Source of the DNA: Cochliopodium minus
Taxonomy: Eukaryota; Discosea; Himatismenida; Cochliopodiidae
Direction: 5' to 3'
Assembly: GCA_024220525.1 (NCBI GenBank)
Contig: JAMYWO010000339.1
Location: 1 to 38,806, forward strand
DNA: 38,806 nucleotides
This document shows, piece by piece, positions 20,138-32,600 of the stretch. Below the pieces are notes generated by a model, which saw only the letters and a list, made by a program, of their open reading frames with translations, was not told where the DNA came from and made no database searches. Every line of letters starts with the position of its first letter. Positions within the stretch are counted from its first letter, which is position 1. The translations under genes and the position numbers were made by a program.

Positions 20138-23100
20138 ATGCAAGAAGAGCAATCAAATATTTTCTTTATTGAGAATGAAACAGTGAATAAATTGATTCAA
20201 GATTTATTGGATAAAGATGATGAAGAAATCATAGTATTGACAGAAAGGATATGTGATATTGTTGGTTTTATTTTTCATTTTAAAAAAGCAAATAATTTTT
20301 TTAATTGAGGCTTTTATATTATAATGAAAAATAGCTTGGAAAATATCAAGAAAAACCACAATTATTGGATCCATATCTCAAAAAGATGGTAGATCTTTTG
20401 ATCAATAGAGTGAAAATAGAAATGGATAAAGGGGAGAAGGTGAATAAGAGGATAAAAGAGAATAAATTGAGAAAGATAGATTATCTTTTCAGGGTGATCT
20501 ATTTTCTCTGCAAGGTAAGAAGATATAAAGTAGTGAGCAGATTATTTCCATGCAAGCCAGAGGATTTCAGGAACAACATCAAATTCCTCAAATCGGAAGA
20601 TAAAGAGGATCTGAACACATGGGAGGCAAGATATGTTCTACTGATATGGCTATCTATGGTAGTATTGATCCCTTTTGATTTCAATAGATTGGAAGATAAA
20701 GAAGGACATGAGGGTGGATATCTCCATCATCTGGTGGAAATCTGCAAGATCTTTCTTTCCAAGCCAGGTAAGGAGTCGGAGGGGGCAGTGGTGTTGATAT
20801 CTAAGCTGTTGAATCGACCTGATACTTCAAGACAGTTTAGAGAAAGTTTTTTCAAGTGGTCTGTAGAACAAATAGAAATTGATAAATCCAATATTTACTT
20901 GAATGTAAACATTTTTTTGATAAAAAAACAAATTTTTGAAATAATTAAGGAAATTTAAAAAAATATCATTTACTAAATTTACATTCTATAAAAAACTAGT
21001 AAAAATTTTGAAATAGTCTACATTATGATCTAATTAACAAAGTTAACTTTATTCCTATAAAGAACATTTAACCATATAAAAATTTATTTTTGTTTTAATT
21101 CTGATTTATTTACTAATTAATATCAATTTTTTTAAAAAAAAGGTTGGAATTTTGTCAACCTTAACAAAAATCTTCAAAAATGGTAACAGATCAGAGCTGA
21201 TAGAACAAATTCCGGTTGTTTGGGGTTTGTGCAAATTTGACGAGAAAGAATCCACACTCATCAAAAAATACGTTGTCAAACTTTCTCAGAGAATAGCTCT
21301 CATTTATTTGCCTCCTAGAATTGCAACGTGGAGGTATGAAAGAGGAAACAGATCTTTGATCGAAAATTTGGCTCCAAAAATTGAAAACAATGATAAACAA
21401 GACGAGGTAAAAGAAAAATCAAAAGAGAAAGTTGGATATGTCGATGACTATAAAGATGGGGATGTTCCTGAACAAATTGATGAAATAATAAACATATTAC
21501 TTGATGGTAAATTTTATTTTTATATTTAGTTTGTAAAGTTAATTTTTGTACTTTTTTATTTTTTAATTTATTTTTGATTTATTTTTGATTTTTTTTATTT
21601 TTTACTGTTTATTTTTATGTACCTTTTTTATTTTTTTATTTTTTTTTTCTTTTTGAAATTTTTATTTTAAAATTTTGTTCATTATTTTATTCAAAAAGGG
21701 CTTGGGGATTTAAATACATCTGTTAGGTGGTCTTCTGCAAAGGGATTAGGTCGTATTTCGCAGAGAATTCCTCACGATTTTGCCAATGAAATAGTTTTTG
21801 CAATTTTGGAACTATTTTCTCCCTTAGAAAGTGACTCTACTTGGAATGGAGCATGTTTGGCCATTGCTGAACTTTCTAGGAGAGGTTTGATATTACCCAA
21901 AAAAATCAAATTTGTTATCCCTTCTGTCATCAAATCTCTTTCTTACGATATTAAAACGGGAAACAGGTAAAAATATCAACTTCTTTATTATTTTACCTTT
22001 TGTTTATTCTCATTTTTATTTTATTTTATTTTCATTTTCATTTTCTGTTTCATTTATTTTTATTTAATTTTAAATTATTTTTATTTCTTTTATTTTTGTT
22101 TCATTTAATCTTATTTTATTATCAAATGATTTTATTTCAAATTTGTTTATTTATTTTATTTATTTTATTTTTTTATTTTTATTTTCATTTATTCTTATTT
22201 TATTATCAAATGATTTTATTTTATTTATTTTTTATTTTTTGTTTCATTTAATTCTTATTTTTATTTTCATTTTATTTTCAAATTATTTTTATTTTTATTT
22301 ATTTTATAATTTAATTTAATTTTATTTTTATTTTTATTAATTTAGAAATGTTGGATTACATGTGAGGATTCTGCCTGTTGTATTTGGGCTCTTGCGAGCT
22401 TATGAGTTCAATGTAGTGAGCTCTTCTCACTTTATTGCCTGCTCTCTATTGAACGCTGCTTTATTCGACAGGAAGTTTCTAGAAGGTAAAAATATAAAAA
22501 TAAAAAAATAAAAAAATAAAATAAAAATAAAAAATAAAAAAAAAAAAAAATCAAAAAATAAAAAAAAATAATAAAAAATAAAATAATATAAATAAAAAAT
22601 AATAATAAAAAAATAAAAATAAAAAAATAAAAATGAAAAAAATAAAAATGAAAAAATAAAATGAAATATTAAAAAATGAAATAAAAACAAAAAAAAATAA
22701 AAATAAAAATAAAAATAAAATAAAAAAATAAAAAATTAAAAAATGAAATAAAGCTGCAGCGGCTGCTATTCAAGAAATGGTAAATACAAAGTTTTTTTAA
22801 AATTTTGTATTGATAGTTTCGTGTTTTTGTTGTAAAGGTTGGAAGACAAGGCAGCTTTGAAACATGGAATAAGTTTGGTAAAGATTGTCAATTATTTCTC
22901 CTTTCCTCCGTTTCAAGTGCTACAAAAAATTTGCCTGAAAGTTTGTCAATATGAGACATACAGGAAACCAATTATTGATCATTTGGTAAACTTGTTTTAA
23001 AGTTTTTTGGAATAATTAATCAAAATAATAAAAAGTTTTAAAATTGATAATTTGAAAAAAAAAAATTTTAATAAAAAATCAATATAAAATAAAATAAAGA

Positions 23101-23970
23101 AACAAAATTTGTGAAAATTTATGTGAAAAATAATAAAAATAAAAATTTTCTTGTAAATATTTTCTTGTAAAAATGAAAATCAAAATAAAAATTTAAATAA
23201 AAATAAAAATTAAAAAATAAAAATAAAAATAAAAATTTATATGAAAAAATAAAAATAAAATAAAAATTAGTTTAAATGAAAAATTACTTTTTTGAAAAAT
23301 TTAAAATAATAGAATTTAAACAAAAAATTCATTTATTAAAAATATTTGTGAATAAGAAACATTTTTTTTTAAAATATTTAAACAAAAGCATAAAATTTTT
23401 TCATTTTTTGATTTGAACTTTTTAAAAAGGTGAAAGTGAAATTGGTACATTGGGATGAGAACTTGAGAGAACTTTCATCATTGGCACTTTCTCAATTAGT
23501 ACATTTGGAGCCAGATTACTTCAAAACTAAAGTGTTGGAGGATTTGGTGAATTTGTGTACGAGCCCTGATGTCAAAGAGAGGCATGGTTGCACTTTGGCT
23601 ATTGCGGAGATTATTTTTTCTTTGCATGGTATTCATGTTGAGGTGGATCGTTCTTTGAAGGCTAGAATCACTACCATCGTTTCTGTTTTTGAAGAAAAGA
23701 GGTTGTATAGAGGCAAAGGAGGTAAAAAAAAAAATGATTTTTTTTTGAATAAAGTTGAAAAACTAAAGACAAAAATAAAAAAAAAGTAAAAAAAAATTAA
23801 TTTTTATAAAATAAAATAACAAAATAATAAAATTAAAAATAAAATAAAAATAAATTAAAATAAATAAAATTTTTAAAAATAATAAAATCATAAAATTATA
23901 AAATAAAATTCAAATAATAAATATGTAAAATGTAAAATCAAAAAAAATAACAAGATAAAAATAATAAAAT

Positions 23971-24002
<32 letters not shown>

Positions 24003-26053
24003 TTTAAAAAAACAAAAATTTAAAAAAATGAGAAATAAATAAAAATATAAATAAAAACAAAAATATAAAAATAAAAATAAAAATTAAAATTGATCAATAT
24101 CAATAAAAAATTTTGTAGGTGAATTAATTAGGAAAGCAGCATCATTGCTTATTTACAGAATTTCACAGTGTAATTATGAGTTGGTTTTGGTTGAAGAAAA
24201 GGATCCTAAAACAACTTTGAGGAGTGCTCCTTTGAGACCAAACAACGCTCCTAAAAAGACTTGTAGAAGAATTTTGCAAGAAACTCTCGAAGAAAACCTC
24301 AAACATCCCATAGATGAAATTGTAAAATTAACAGTAAATGGTAAGACTTTTTTTTATTTATTTATATTATTTATATTATTTATATTATTTTGTTTATTTT
24401 TATTTTTATTATTTATTTTCAATTTTTTCAAAATTTTTATTTTTTGTATTGGTGTTGTTGAATATTTTATTTTTTTAAATTATAAATTTTTTTATTTTTA
24501 TTCATTTTTATTTATTTTTCTTTACTAATTTATTTCATCACTTTTGACAATTTTTTTATATTATTATTTTTATGTAATTATTTTTTCAATATTTTTTTTT
24601 ATTTTCGATATTTTTTTTATTTTTACTCATTTTTATTTTTTTAACATCATTTTTTTTTAATAATTATCTTTTAAAAATTTATTTTTATAAATAAAATTAA
24701 GCATTGTTTCATTTCACCTCGAGTTACTATCCACAGAAATTCTGCAACGACCCCAACCATGCAGTAAGAAAAGCAGCAGACCAACTGGTCCAAAAGTACA
24801 TAGAAAATAGCAAAGACACCAACGCAATGAACTCCAGAGGGTACGCGTTGGCACTGGGGTCTCTCCCACAACATTTCCTAGTGTTGGGAGACAATTTCAA
24901 AAGAGTTTTGGAGACACTTTGTGAGATAGTAAAGTCTCACGAAGATGTTTTAACGCAAAAAAATGCGAGTGAGTCTTTGTCTTGTTTATTTGTCCGTTTT
25001 GATCATATTTTTTGGAAGATTAATTTTTCTTCTTCCGCTTTTTTGTTTGATACTTTGTTGGTTGCTTGTGAGAATTATAGGAGAGATGATCGGGGTGATG
25101 TTGGTTCTTTGGTGAGGGATTCTTCGCTGAAATCGTTGAGGAGGGTGATGGAGCATTTCTCCGGGTTTTCGGAGAAAAACTCCTCTTTTTGGAATGCTGA
25201 GAGGACTTTTTCTTTGCTTCTTTGCTTGTTCAAACAGATCGGGGGCAAGTTGGACAAATTGAGATTGGAAGCGGGGAGTTTGATGGAATATTTTCTGCAC
25301 AGCGAGGATAATGTTCATTTCAAGTCTCATTTTGAAAAAGAGGAAGATTATTCTTTTCTCCAAAATCTCTTTCCTTCTTTTTTCCCTTGGGGTGAAATTG
25401 ATTTGGTCTTCGAAAAACTCCTCCAATTGATTCCCATTGAACTTTACAGAGAAAACGTTTTCACCAATTTACTTTTTGCGATAAATAACTCCAACAATGT
25501 CAGCATCTCTTTCTTCAAATACTTGGAATGTGTCAGAAAAGAGAACGAGAGCCTTCTTTTTCAAATCAGCGAAAGTTTGGTTCAGATTCTGCATAAGTTT
25601 CACCAGGACTCTTTCAATTTTGAAACCATCCTCTCTTCTGTGGAAAAGATCCTCAAGAGCTCCATTTTCGATCACTACACGAGACCAAACTTTTCTTTTA
25701 GTGCCAATGTTAGTAAGTGGACTTTTTATTCGATGAAGTATGATCCTACCAACACCAAAATCTTGAAAACTGGAATTTCTGTTTTTTGTTCTCTTTTGGT
25801 TTACAAAGAGACTACGCGTCCTAAATGTCTCCAATTCGTTCTGGATTATTTGGTTCATCCTTATCCCATTGTTAGAAAACATGCTTCTCAGATGCTTCTT
25901 CTTTCTTGTTATTCTTTCGACGATCTCGTTCCGATCACTCATTTACAATCTTTCAGTGATATCCTTTCTTCTGACTTTTGGGAAAAAGAACTTTGTGAAG
26001 AAACTCAAAAGAGTGTTGATTTTTTGAGAAAGTATCTTGATCTATCCAATTGA
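20138..26053 (+). CDS. TBCD: Tubulin-folding cofactor D
   Basis: TBCD takes beta-tubulin, and then the alpha/beta pair with cofactors E and C, through dimer assembly; it is a cytosolic HEAT-repeat protein. Ten exons: 20138-20260, 20335-20904, 21143-21506, 21699-21966, 22346-22485, 22754-22779 (26 bases), 22838-22985, 23430-23721, 24119-24340, 24702-26053. Total is about 1167 aa, close to the ~1190 aa of animal TBCD. Diagnostic stretches: KYQEKPQLLDPYL, WEARYVLLIWLSMVVLIPFD, RWSSAKGLGRISQRIP, WNGACLAIAELSRRGL, VGRQGSF, KPIIDHLV, KLVHWDENLRELSSLALSQL, GYALALGSLP, RGDVGSLVRDSSLKSL and YPIVRKHASQMLLL. In exon 22838-22985 the frame shifts by one base between VGRQGSF and HGISLVKIVNYFS (near 22859); apart from this, every junction keeps phase. 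The protein would end prematurely if the sequence is right as written. Confidence 0.93.
22490..22745. repeat. A-rich intronic simple repeat
   Basis: Intron 5 of TBCD is A-rich on the sense strand (TAAAAA/ATAAAAA runs), the opposite bias to most introns here. The intron at 23722-24118 is A-rich in the same way. No coding content. Confidence 0.8.
22859..22860 (+). other. Apparent +1 frameshift in TBCD
   Basis: The frame reading VGRQGSF meets a TGA about 35 codons later. From 22860 the next frame reads KHGISLVKIVNYFSFPPFQV and then KPIIDHL, both matching TBCD. One extra base in TTTGAAAC explains it. Exon length is 148, and 147 would keep phase. Probable sequence error; a real mutation is possible. 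Confidence 0.75.
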
Positions 26054-26350
26054 AAAAAATTATTTATTAAAATTAATTTTGTTGATATCAATTTAGAATT
26101 GATTTTTATAAAAGAATAGGTTAAATATTTTTCCAACATATTCTTGATTGTTTGTATGTTCTAAAATATTGATTTAAAAAAGCAAAAGAATAATGGAAAG
26201 ATTTATATTTAATTAAATTTGCTTTAAATTGTTTTTCAAAACTAACAAAGAATAATAATGTTTGAAACTGATTTCTCTTTTTAATGGAAATTTAATCAAT
26301 TAAATAAGATAGCTTTCAGAGAAAAAAATAAAAAAAAATTGAAAGAATTA
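26054..26350. other. Intergenic region
   Basis: About 300 AT-rich bases between TBCD and the first small zinc protein. No feature is seen beyond the presumed terminator and promoter. Confidence 0.5.
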
Positions 26351-26752
26351 ATGGATGAAGTTTATACAGGACCATATGGTCAGAATGATACCAAAAAATG
26401 CCCACATAAAGTTGTAGTATCACAAAAACAAGTTTCTTATCTTGCAAAACAAAGAGGTAAATGAAATTCATAAATAGAAAAAGGTTTATGATGTTCATGA
26501 ATTGATTGAATCATCAAACCAATCAAATAAAATCGAAATAAATTGGTTAAAATTTTAGTTTTTTTTTTTTAAATATCACAAAGGAGTGAAACCTGAATAT
26601 AAATGTGTGGATTGTTCCAATGTGTTTGTGGAACATCCTCCAAAAAAGTCACAAGTTAGAATAGGTTTAAATTCCAAAATCAAAAATTTTCTTAAAATTC
26701 AAATTTAAAAAAAAAATAAAAAATAATAGGATTCATAATGCGCGATGATTAA
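26351..26752 (+). CDS. Small putative zinc-binding protein, copy 1
   Basis: Three exons, 26351-26456, 26584-26664 and 26730-26752, give 69 aa. Motifs: YTGPYGQND, CPHKVVVSQKQV (C-x-H), EYKCVDCSNVF (C-x2-C) and the ending SQVRIGFIMRDD. The Cys/His pairs could hold one metal ion. The last exon is only 23 bases and is supported because its GFIMRDD matches the ends of copies 2 (AFIPSRD) and 3 (GFVVRMD). No known family is recognised. Its stop lies 21 bases from the convergent LRR stop. Confidence 0.75.
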
Positions 26753-26773
26753 AATAGAAAAAAAGAAAATTTA

Positions 26774-28548
26774 TTAAAAAATATAATTTTCCTTGATATC
26801 TCTTCTGTATTCTTTTTTTGCATTTTTTTCAAACTCTGAATATGCTTTCCTTTTTTGGATTTTGGGAACGATCGTTTCGTGGATACTCTTTTTGTAGTGT
26901 ACATAGTGATGCTTAGCACAATCCTCGAACAATCTCAGAAGAATAGGTTTAGGAAGCTTAGTGAATCGATTGCATTTAGTTATTGAGTTTTGACAAAGTA
27001 AGAATACATAAAAATTAAGTTGGAAGCAACAGTTTAGAGAAGCGAAAGTTTTAAATCCAAATTGAGAAATTTCATCAATTTTTCTATTTGATTCAAAAAA
27101 ATCGGGCAGATAAGACGAGTTATACAGTCCGTTGATCAAGTAATGTTTAACTTGAGTTAGAGTGTGATTAGTGGTTAGAGTCTCTAGAAGTGAATGAAAA
27201 CCACTGTCGGAGATGTTGTTGTCACAATCCAATGAAAGAACTTTCAAGGTAGAATTGGATTTTAAGAACTTGAAAATATCTTTCATTCCATCGTTGAGAA
27301 TGTGATTAGAATCTAACGATAAAATCTTCAAATATTGGTTACTTTTTAAAGAATTGAAAATGTAATGAGCTCCTTTGTTTTCAACACTATTGAGATCCAG
27401 ATAAAGTTCTTCCCACTTTTTTGTTTTCAAAAGTTCCGAAAGTATTTTTGCTCCGTTTGAATCAATGTAACATCCTATTAGTTTCAAAATTCTGATGGAT
27501 TCATTTTTTGCTAAACCTATAGTCAATGATTCCATCATGTTGATGACATAAGAATGAGAAAAATCTCTTTAATATCAATTTTAAAATTTTTTAAAAAATG
27601 AAATAAAATAAAAAAAAGACTCTTACAATTTTGTCAAGTTATTGTTTTGACACAACATTGGAGAAACGAATTGTAATGTTTCTTTGTTGCATCTACAACA
27701 AAAAGAAGAAATGTTTGTGTTGAGTTTGAGAGATTCAATAATAGATTTTTCTGATAGAGGAGATATTTCACAACTCAAAAAGATTAGATTTTTGAAAGAA
27801 GGGTTGGATTCAATAAGAAACCGAAGAGAATCTGCACAATTCTCTCCAAATTTCCATCCAACAAAAGACAAGGTTTCTAATTGTTTGTTATTTACAATAC
27901 CTTCAAATAATTTTGTTAAGTTATCTTCTTTTGGTTCATAATGGTAAAGATACAAACTTGTTATTGTTTTGTTGACATTCATCATGTTGGAGAAGGTTTG
28001 AGATAGTTTATGATCGTTTTTGAGATACCCCAAGTAAATGATTTCTATTGATTTGTTTTCGGCTATCGAATCCATCAAGTTGATGTACAAAGATATCCTC
28101 TCCTCATCAAACATTTCTCCTTTCAATGTCGAATTCTCTCCAATATTGTACTTTAATATCTTTATTGAATTATTATTCTTTAATATTTCGCTGAATCTCA
28201 TCCAATTCTTCTCGTAAAATCCATTCAGAGAAAGGTATCTCATATTATTCGCTGATTTCAGATAATCCAAAAAGAATGAGAAGCATCCTTCTTTTTTTGA
28301 TGATCCAATCAAATTCAGATCCATTATATTGTCCATACTAACATTTTTGTTGATTATTGTTGCTGGTAATTCTTTCAAGAAATCAAAGTTTTGGGATATT
28401 TGTATCTTTTTTGTAGTATTTATCAACTCCATTATATTTAAAGATTCTGATAGTGTTGATGTCAAAAAATTTAAACACTTTTAAAAAAAAAAAATTTGAA
28501 ATAAAAATTTGTCAGTTATTTTATTTATATTTTTCCCACCTTTTTCAT
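26774..28548 (-). CDS. Leucine-rich repeat protein with degenerate C-terminal LLC...LPK motif
   Basis: Three exons: 28548-28540 (nine bases, ATG AAA AAG), 28477-27627 and 27566-26774, in phase, 550 aa. The tiny first exon is inferred because the next exon has no upstream ATG and the junction keeps phase; an ATG inside the second exon (ATA-ATG-GAG) is the alternative. Repeats of about 28 residues follow the ribonuclease-inhibitor-like pattern, for example YLKILSLDSNHILNDGMKDI and STLKVLSLDCDNNISDSGFH. Such LRR proteins form curved binding surfaces. After the repeats, LNFYVFLLCQNS...KLPKPILLRLF resembles the C-terminal motif of the ankyrin and RCC1 proteins of this window but lacks its W..H..FP part. 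The gene is nested between copies 1 and 2 of the zinc protein family, on the opposite strand. Confidence 0.82.
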
Positions 28549-28711
28549 TTTTTTTTTTAATTTTTAATTTTTAAATTTTAATTTTTCAAAAAACGTTAAT
28601 TTTTGTAAGTTTAAATTTTTATATGAAATTTCTTCAAGTGATGGATACTTAATCCAAATTCCTTTTTGTTCTTGGTGAATTCTAAAATTAAAAAAAAAAT
28701 TTGATTGAATA

Positions 28712-28968
28712 ATGAATCCATATAGAGGTCCTTACGGAAATAATGACCAGAACACATGTCAACATAAGAATGTTGTACAACAAAAACAAATAAATTATCA
28801 AATGATTCAAAGAGGTTTCAATACTGCTTTAAATTTAAAAATTTTCCATAATAAACATAAATAGGAATACAAAAGGAATTCAAATGTATAGATTGCTCAA
28901 AAGTATTTGTTGGAGATGCTCCTATTGGATCTGAAGTGAAATTCGCCTTCATTCCTTCTCGAGATTAA
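28712..28968 (+). CDS. Small putative zinc-binding protein, copy 2
   Basis: Two exons, 28712-28814 and 28865-28968, 68 aa. It reads YRGPYGNND, CQHKNVVQQKQI, EFKCIDCSKVFVGDAP and ends VKFAFIPSRD. The intron sits at the same place as intron 1 of copy 1 (after QRG), but there is no second intron. Starts 163 bases from the divergent LRR gene. Confidence 0.8.
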
Positions 28969-29094
28969 AAAAAGTCATTTATACATGTATAAATTGATTG
29001 ATCCATTAAAATTCATTTGACAACATCTTGCATATCCAAATTCTATTCATGATTATCTTTGAAATATAATAAAATTTTGTAAAAATTAAAAAAA

Positions 29095-29390
29095 ATGAAT
29101 AATGAACCTCCTTATACTGGTATAATCAATGCATAATCATTAAAATCTTGATTGTATATAATTTTATTCTAAATCATGCTTCATTTCAAAACAAATAAGG
29201 ACCATATGGTCATTCAAATCAAGATACGTGCCAACACAAAGAAGTGGTGCAACAAAAACAAGTCACATTTGTATCTAGAAACAGAGGAGATAGAGAAGAG
29301 TATAAATGTGTAGATTGCTCCAAAACCTTTAGAGAAAATGCTCCACAAGGATCCCGAGTAAAAATTGGATTTGTGGTTAGAATGGATTAA
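29095..29390 (+). CDS. Small putative zinc-binding protein, copy 3
   Basis: Two exons, 29095-29119 (25 bases) and 29200-29390, 71 aa. It reads PPYT|GPYGHSNQD, CQHKEVVQQKQV, EYKCVDCSKTFRENAP and ends RVKIGFVVRMD. The intron is near the N-terminus, inside the TGPYG motif, and the site after the RG residues that is split in copies 1 and 2 is intact. Confidence 0.82.
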
Positions 29391-29660
29391 AGAATAAAAT
29401 AAAATTCATAAACTCTTTTTATTGAATTCGATAGACTATTAAAAATATTCGACCATCTCAAATAATATTGAATGATATAAGATATAATGAAATTATGATT
29501 ATTAAGACCAAATTTGTAATCTTAATATTAATGGTTCTTACATGATTCGAAAGCAAATTTAAAAAAAAGATTGAAATTAATTGTTATTCTATCTTGTTAA
29601 TCCTATTTGTGATAAATCCAAATTTATTTTATTTTGAAAGAAATATTGAAAAAAAAAGAA
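29391..29660. other. Intergenic region
   Basis: About 270 AT-rich bases between copy 3 and the Sel1-repeat gene. No ORF or motif is seen. The frame upstream of 29661 is open back to a TTG at 29634 but has no ATG. Confidence 0.5.
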
Positions 29661-32600
29661 ATGTTGAAAGTAATCAAGAAAAATAGAATCAAATTCCAAA
29701 AGAAGATCTCTTTCTTCTCAAATGACTCAAACAATTTGAATAGGGGAAAAAATTTAAACAAGAAGACAGAAATATTCAAAAGAAATTTGTCAATAAAAAT
29801 AAAAGGAGAATCAAATCAAAACAAAATCAAACAAATAAAGAATGAGAATAATCTTTTCTTTCTCAAAAAGGCTCATTATTGTACATCAATAAGAGATTCT
29901 CAAATAATAGAAAAAAATCAAAGTGATGAGTTAAAATTGTTGGAAGAAGCCATCAAATTACACTTGGGGATAGCTTGTATACAAGATAGAAAGGAATCAA
30001 CACGTATTTTGAAAGAATTGATGGAGATAGGAAACAAATATGCAAGCGCTATCCTTTATATTCAAGAAAAATATGAATATAAAAGAATCTCAATGGGGAT
30101 AGAAGGAGAAATAGAGGAAATTTTGAAAGAATATTTGAAGGGAGAAGAAGATAATTTTCTGAGCAAAATCTCTTTACATTTTCTTGGAGTATATGAATTC
30201 AATGTGACAAAAAGATTTGATAAAGCTATTGAATATTTCGAAAAAGCAATAGATCTTGGAATAATTGCATCAATAAATGAAATGGGAAATATTTTTTACT
30301 TTGGAAGTGAAGAAATCTCCAAAAATGTAGATAAAGCAATTGAATATTTCATAAAAGCAGGAGAGAGGGGATATCTTCAAGCATATCAAAATCTGGCAGA
30401 GATATATTGGAATGATCTCGAAATAGATAGAGATTTTGAGAAAACGATAGAATATCTCGAGAAAGCAGTAAGATTAGGAGATTCAGAATCAAATCATCAA
30501 ATAGGAATGATTTATCTCAGTGGAGAAAATGGAGGAAATACAATTGATTTGATCGAAAGAGAGAAAGATAGATTTAAAAACGTTGAGAAAGCAATAAAAC
30601 ACTTCAAAAAAGCAGGTGAGAAAGGATCTCCAAAATCAAATCATCAGCTGGGAAGGATTTATGAGTTTGGAGAAGGAGAAGTGAAAAGAGACATTGAAAA
30701 AGCAATATTTTATTATGACAAGGCAGCTCATATGGGAGACTTTCTTTCTATTAAGAGGCTCGTTGATATTTATGGTTATGGTCTTTATGGTTTCGAAAAG
30801 AATATTGAGAAATTGTTTATTTATCACGACTTGGCACTTAAATTTGAATTTCATGATTTTTACCTTGAAATAACGCAACACTTGAAAAATGGTATTCTTT
30901 TTTTTCTTCTTTTAATTCTTTTTGAACAATTAATTCATCATTTTTATTCATAAATTTCTTTGTTTTACAATTTACTATTATTACCTTTTTTTTGTTGATT
31001 ATTAATTGTTCCAATTCTTAAAAAAAAATTTAAAATAAGGAACAAAATATTTTTCTGAAAAAGATCAAGAAAGAGCGTTTCTTTGTTTCGAAAGATTGGC
31101 AGAAATAAAACCGAGTGAGTACATTTCTTTAGTGAATTATTGTACGACAGAAACGAAAGAAGTAGAAAGAGCAGAGTATTATTGTGAAAAAGCTCTTGAA
31201 AAGGGAGAATATGAAGCTGCAACGAACTTGGGAAAAAAACTCATGAATGGGTACAAAGGTGTTGAAAAAAACGAAGAAAAAGCAATCTTCTATTTTGAAA
31301 AAGCAGTTGAAAAGGGAGACTCCCATTGTCTTTTTGATTTGGTGAAACTTTTATTGAAGAATAAAAAAATCAACGAAAAAAATGTCGAAAAAGCAAACAA
31401 GTATGTTGAATTGGCTTTTGAGAAAGAATGTTCTGTTGCTTTGTACGGACTGGGAGTATGTTATTGGAGAGGAATTGATGGGTTTGAAAGGAATATTCAG
31501 AAAGCTGTTTTGTTCTTTGAGAAAGCACAATCTTACGGAACTCTTGCTCATTATTTCAGTGAAGGTTTTTTATTTTTCATTTCATTTTTTTATTATTTAA
31601 TTTTACATTTTTATTTAATTTTTTTCATTTTTTTTTTAAATTTCATTTATAATCAGGCGCCTTTTTATAATTTTAAAAAAGTTCGTTTTTATTTTTAAAA
31701 AAGTTAGTTTATTATTTTATTTTACATTTTTATGTAATTTTTTTGATTGTTTTTTTTTAATTATCATTTATAATCAGGCGCCTTTTTATAATTTTAAAAA
31801 AGTTAGTTTTTATTTTTTATTTTTTATTTTCTTCATTTTAATCATTATTTTTAAAAAAAAGTTTTATTTTTCAAGTTCCATTTTTTATTTCATTTTAAAT
31901 ATCTAACTTATAATTTCATCAATATTTAATATTTAATATTAGGATATGAAGGAGTAGAAAAGGATATGGAAAGAGCAATACATTATTATGAACTAGATGT
32001 AGAAAAAGAAAGTTTTGATTCAGCCGAAAAGCTGGCAGAACTTTCCATCAAAAGCGGAGAAAAACTCAAAATAAATCTCGCAAAAACAATTTCGCTTCTC
32101 GAAAAAGAGATTAAAAATCCACAAAAAAGACACTTTGATTATTACGATTCAAATCTCAACACTGATCATTACCGTTGGTTGGTTGCTAAAATTTATGTGA
32201 ATGGGAGAAATGGTGTGGAGAGGGATTTGGTGAAAGCTGTTTCTTTTCTTGAGGATGCGCACATCCTGGTCTCTTTGAAATGCATTTTTGAAATTGCGGA
32301 GATTTATTATCGTTCTTTGGTCATGAGAGAGGATGATTTGAAACAAGCTGAGGATTACCAAAACATTTCTTCTTTGTTTACTGATTCTTCAATTCGTAAA
32401 AAAAAAATAATTGTTTTATTCCATTTTTTTTATTACTTTCATTTGAAGAATGTTTTTATTTTCATTTTTTGTTTTTTCATTTTTTTCATTTTAATTTTTA
32501 ATTTTAATTTTTGTTTTATTTTTTTTTAGTTTTTAGTTATTACTTTATATTTTATTTATTTTTAATTATTTTTTCTTTTTAAAGAAATTTTTTTTTTTAT

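Noticed and set aside
22838-22985. Programmed +1 ribosomal frameshift in TBCD
   Set aside because: No recognised slippery site, and similar one-base breaks occur at homopolymers in another gene; sequence error is the simpler reading.
24986-25942. Two long minus-strand ORFs opposite the last TBCD exon
   Set aside because: The plus-strand frame matches TBCD throughout; the minus frames lack motifs and a start context.
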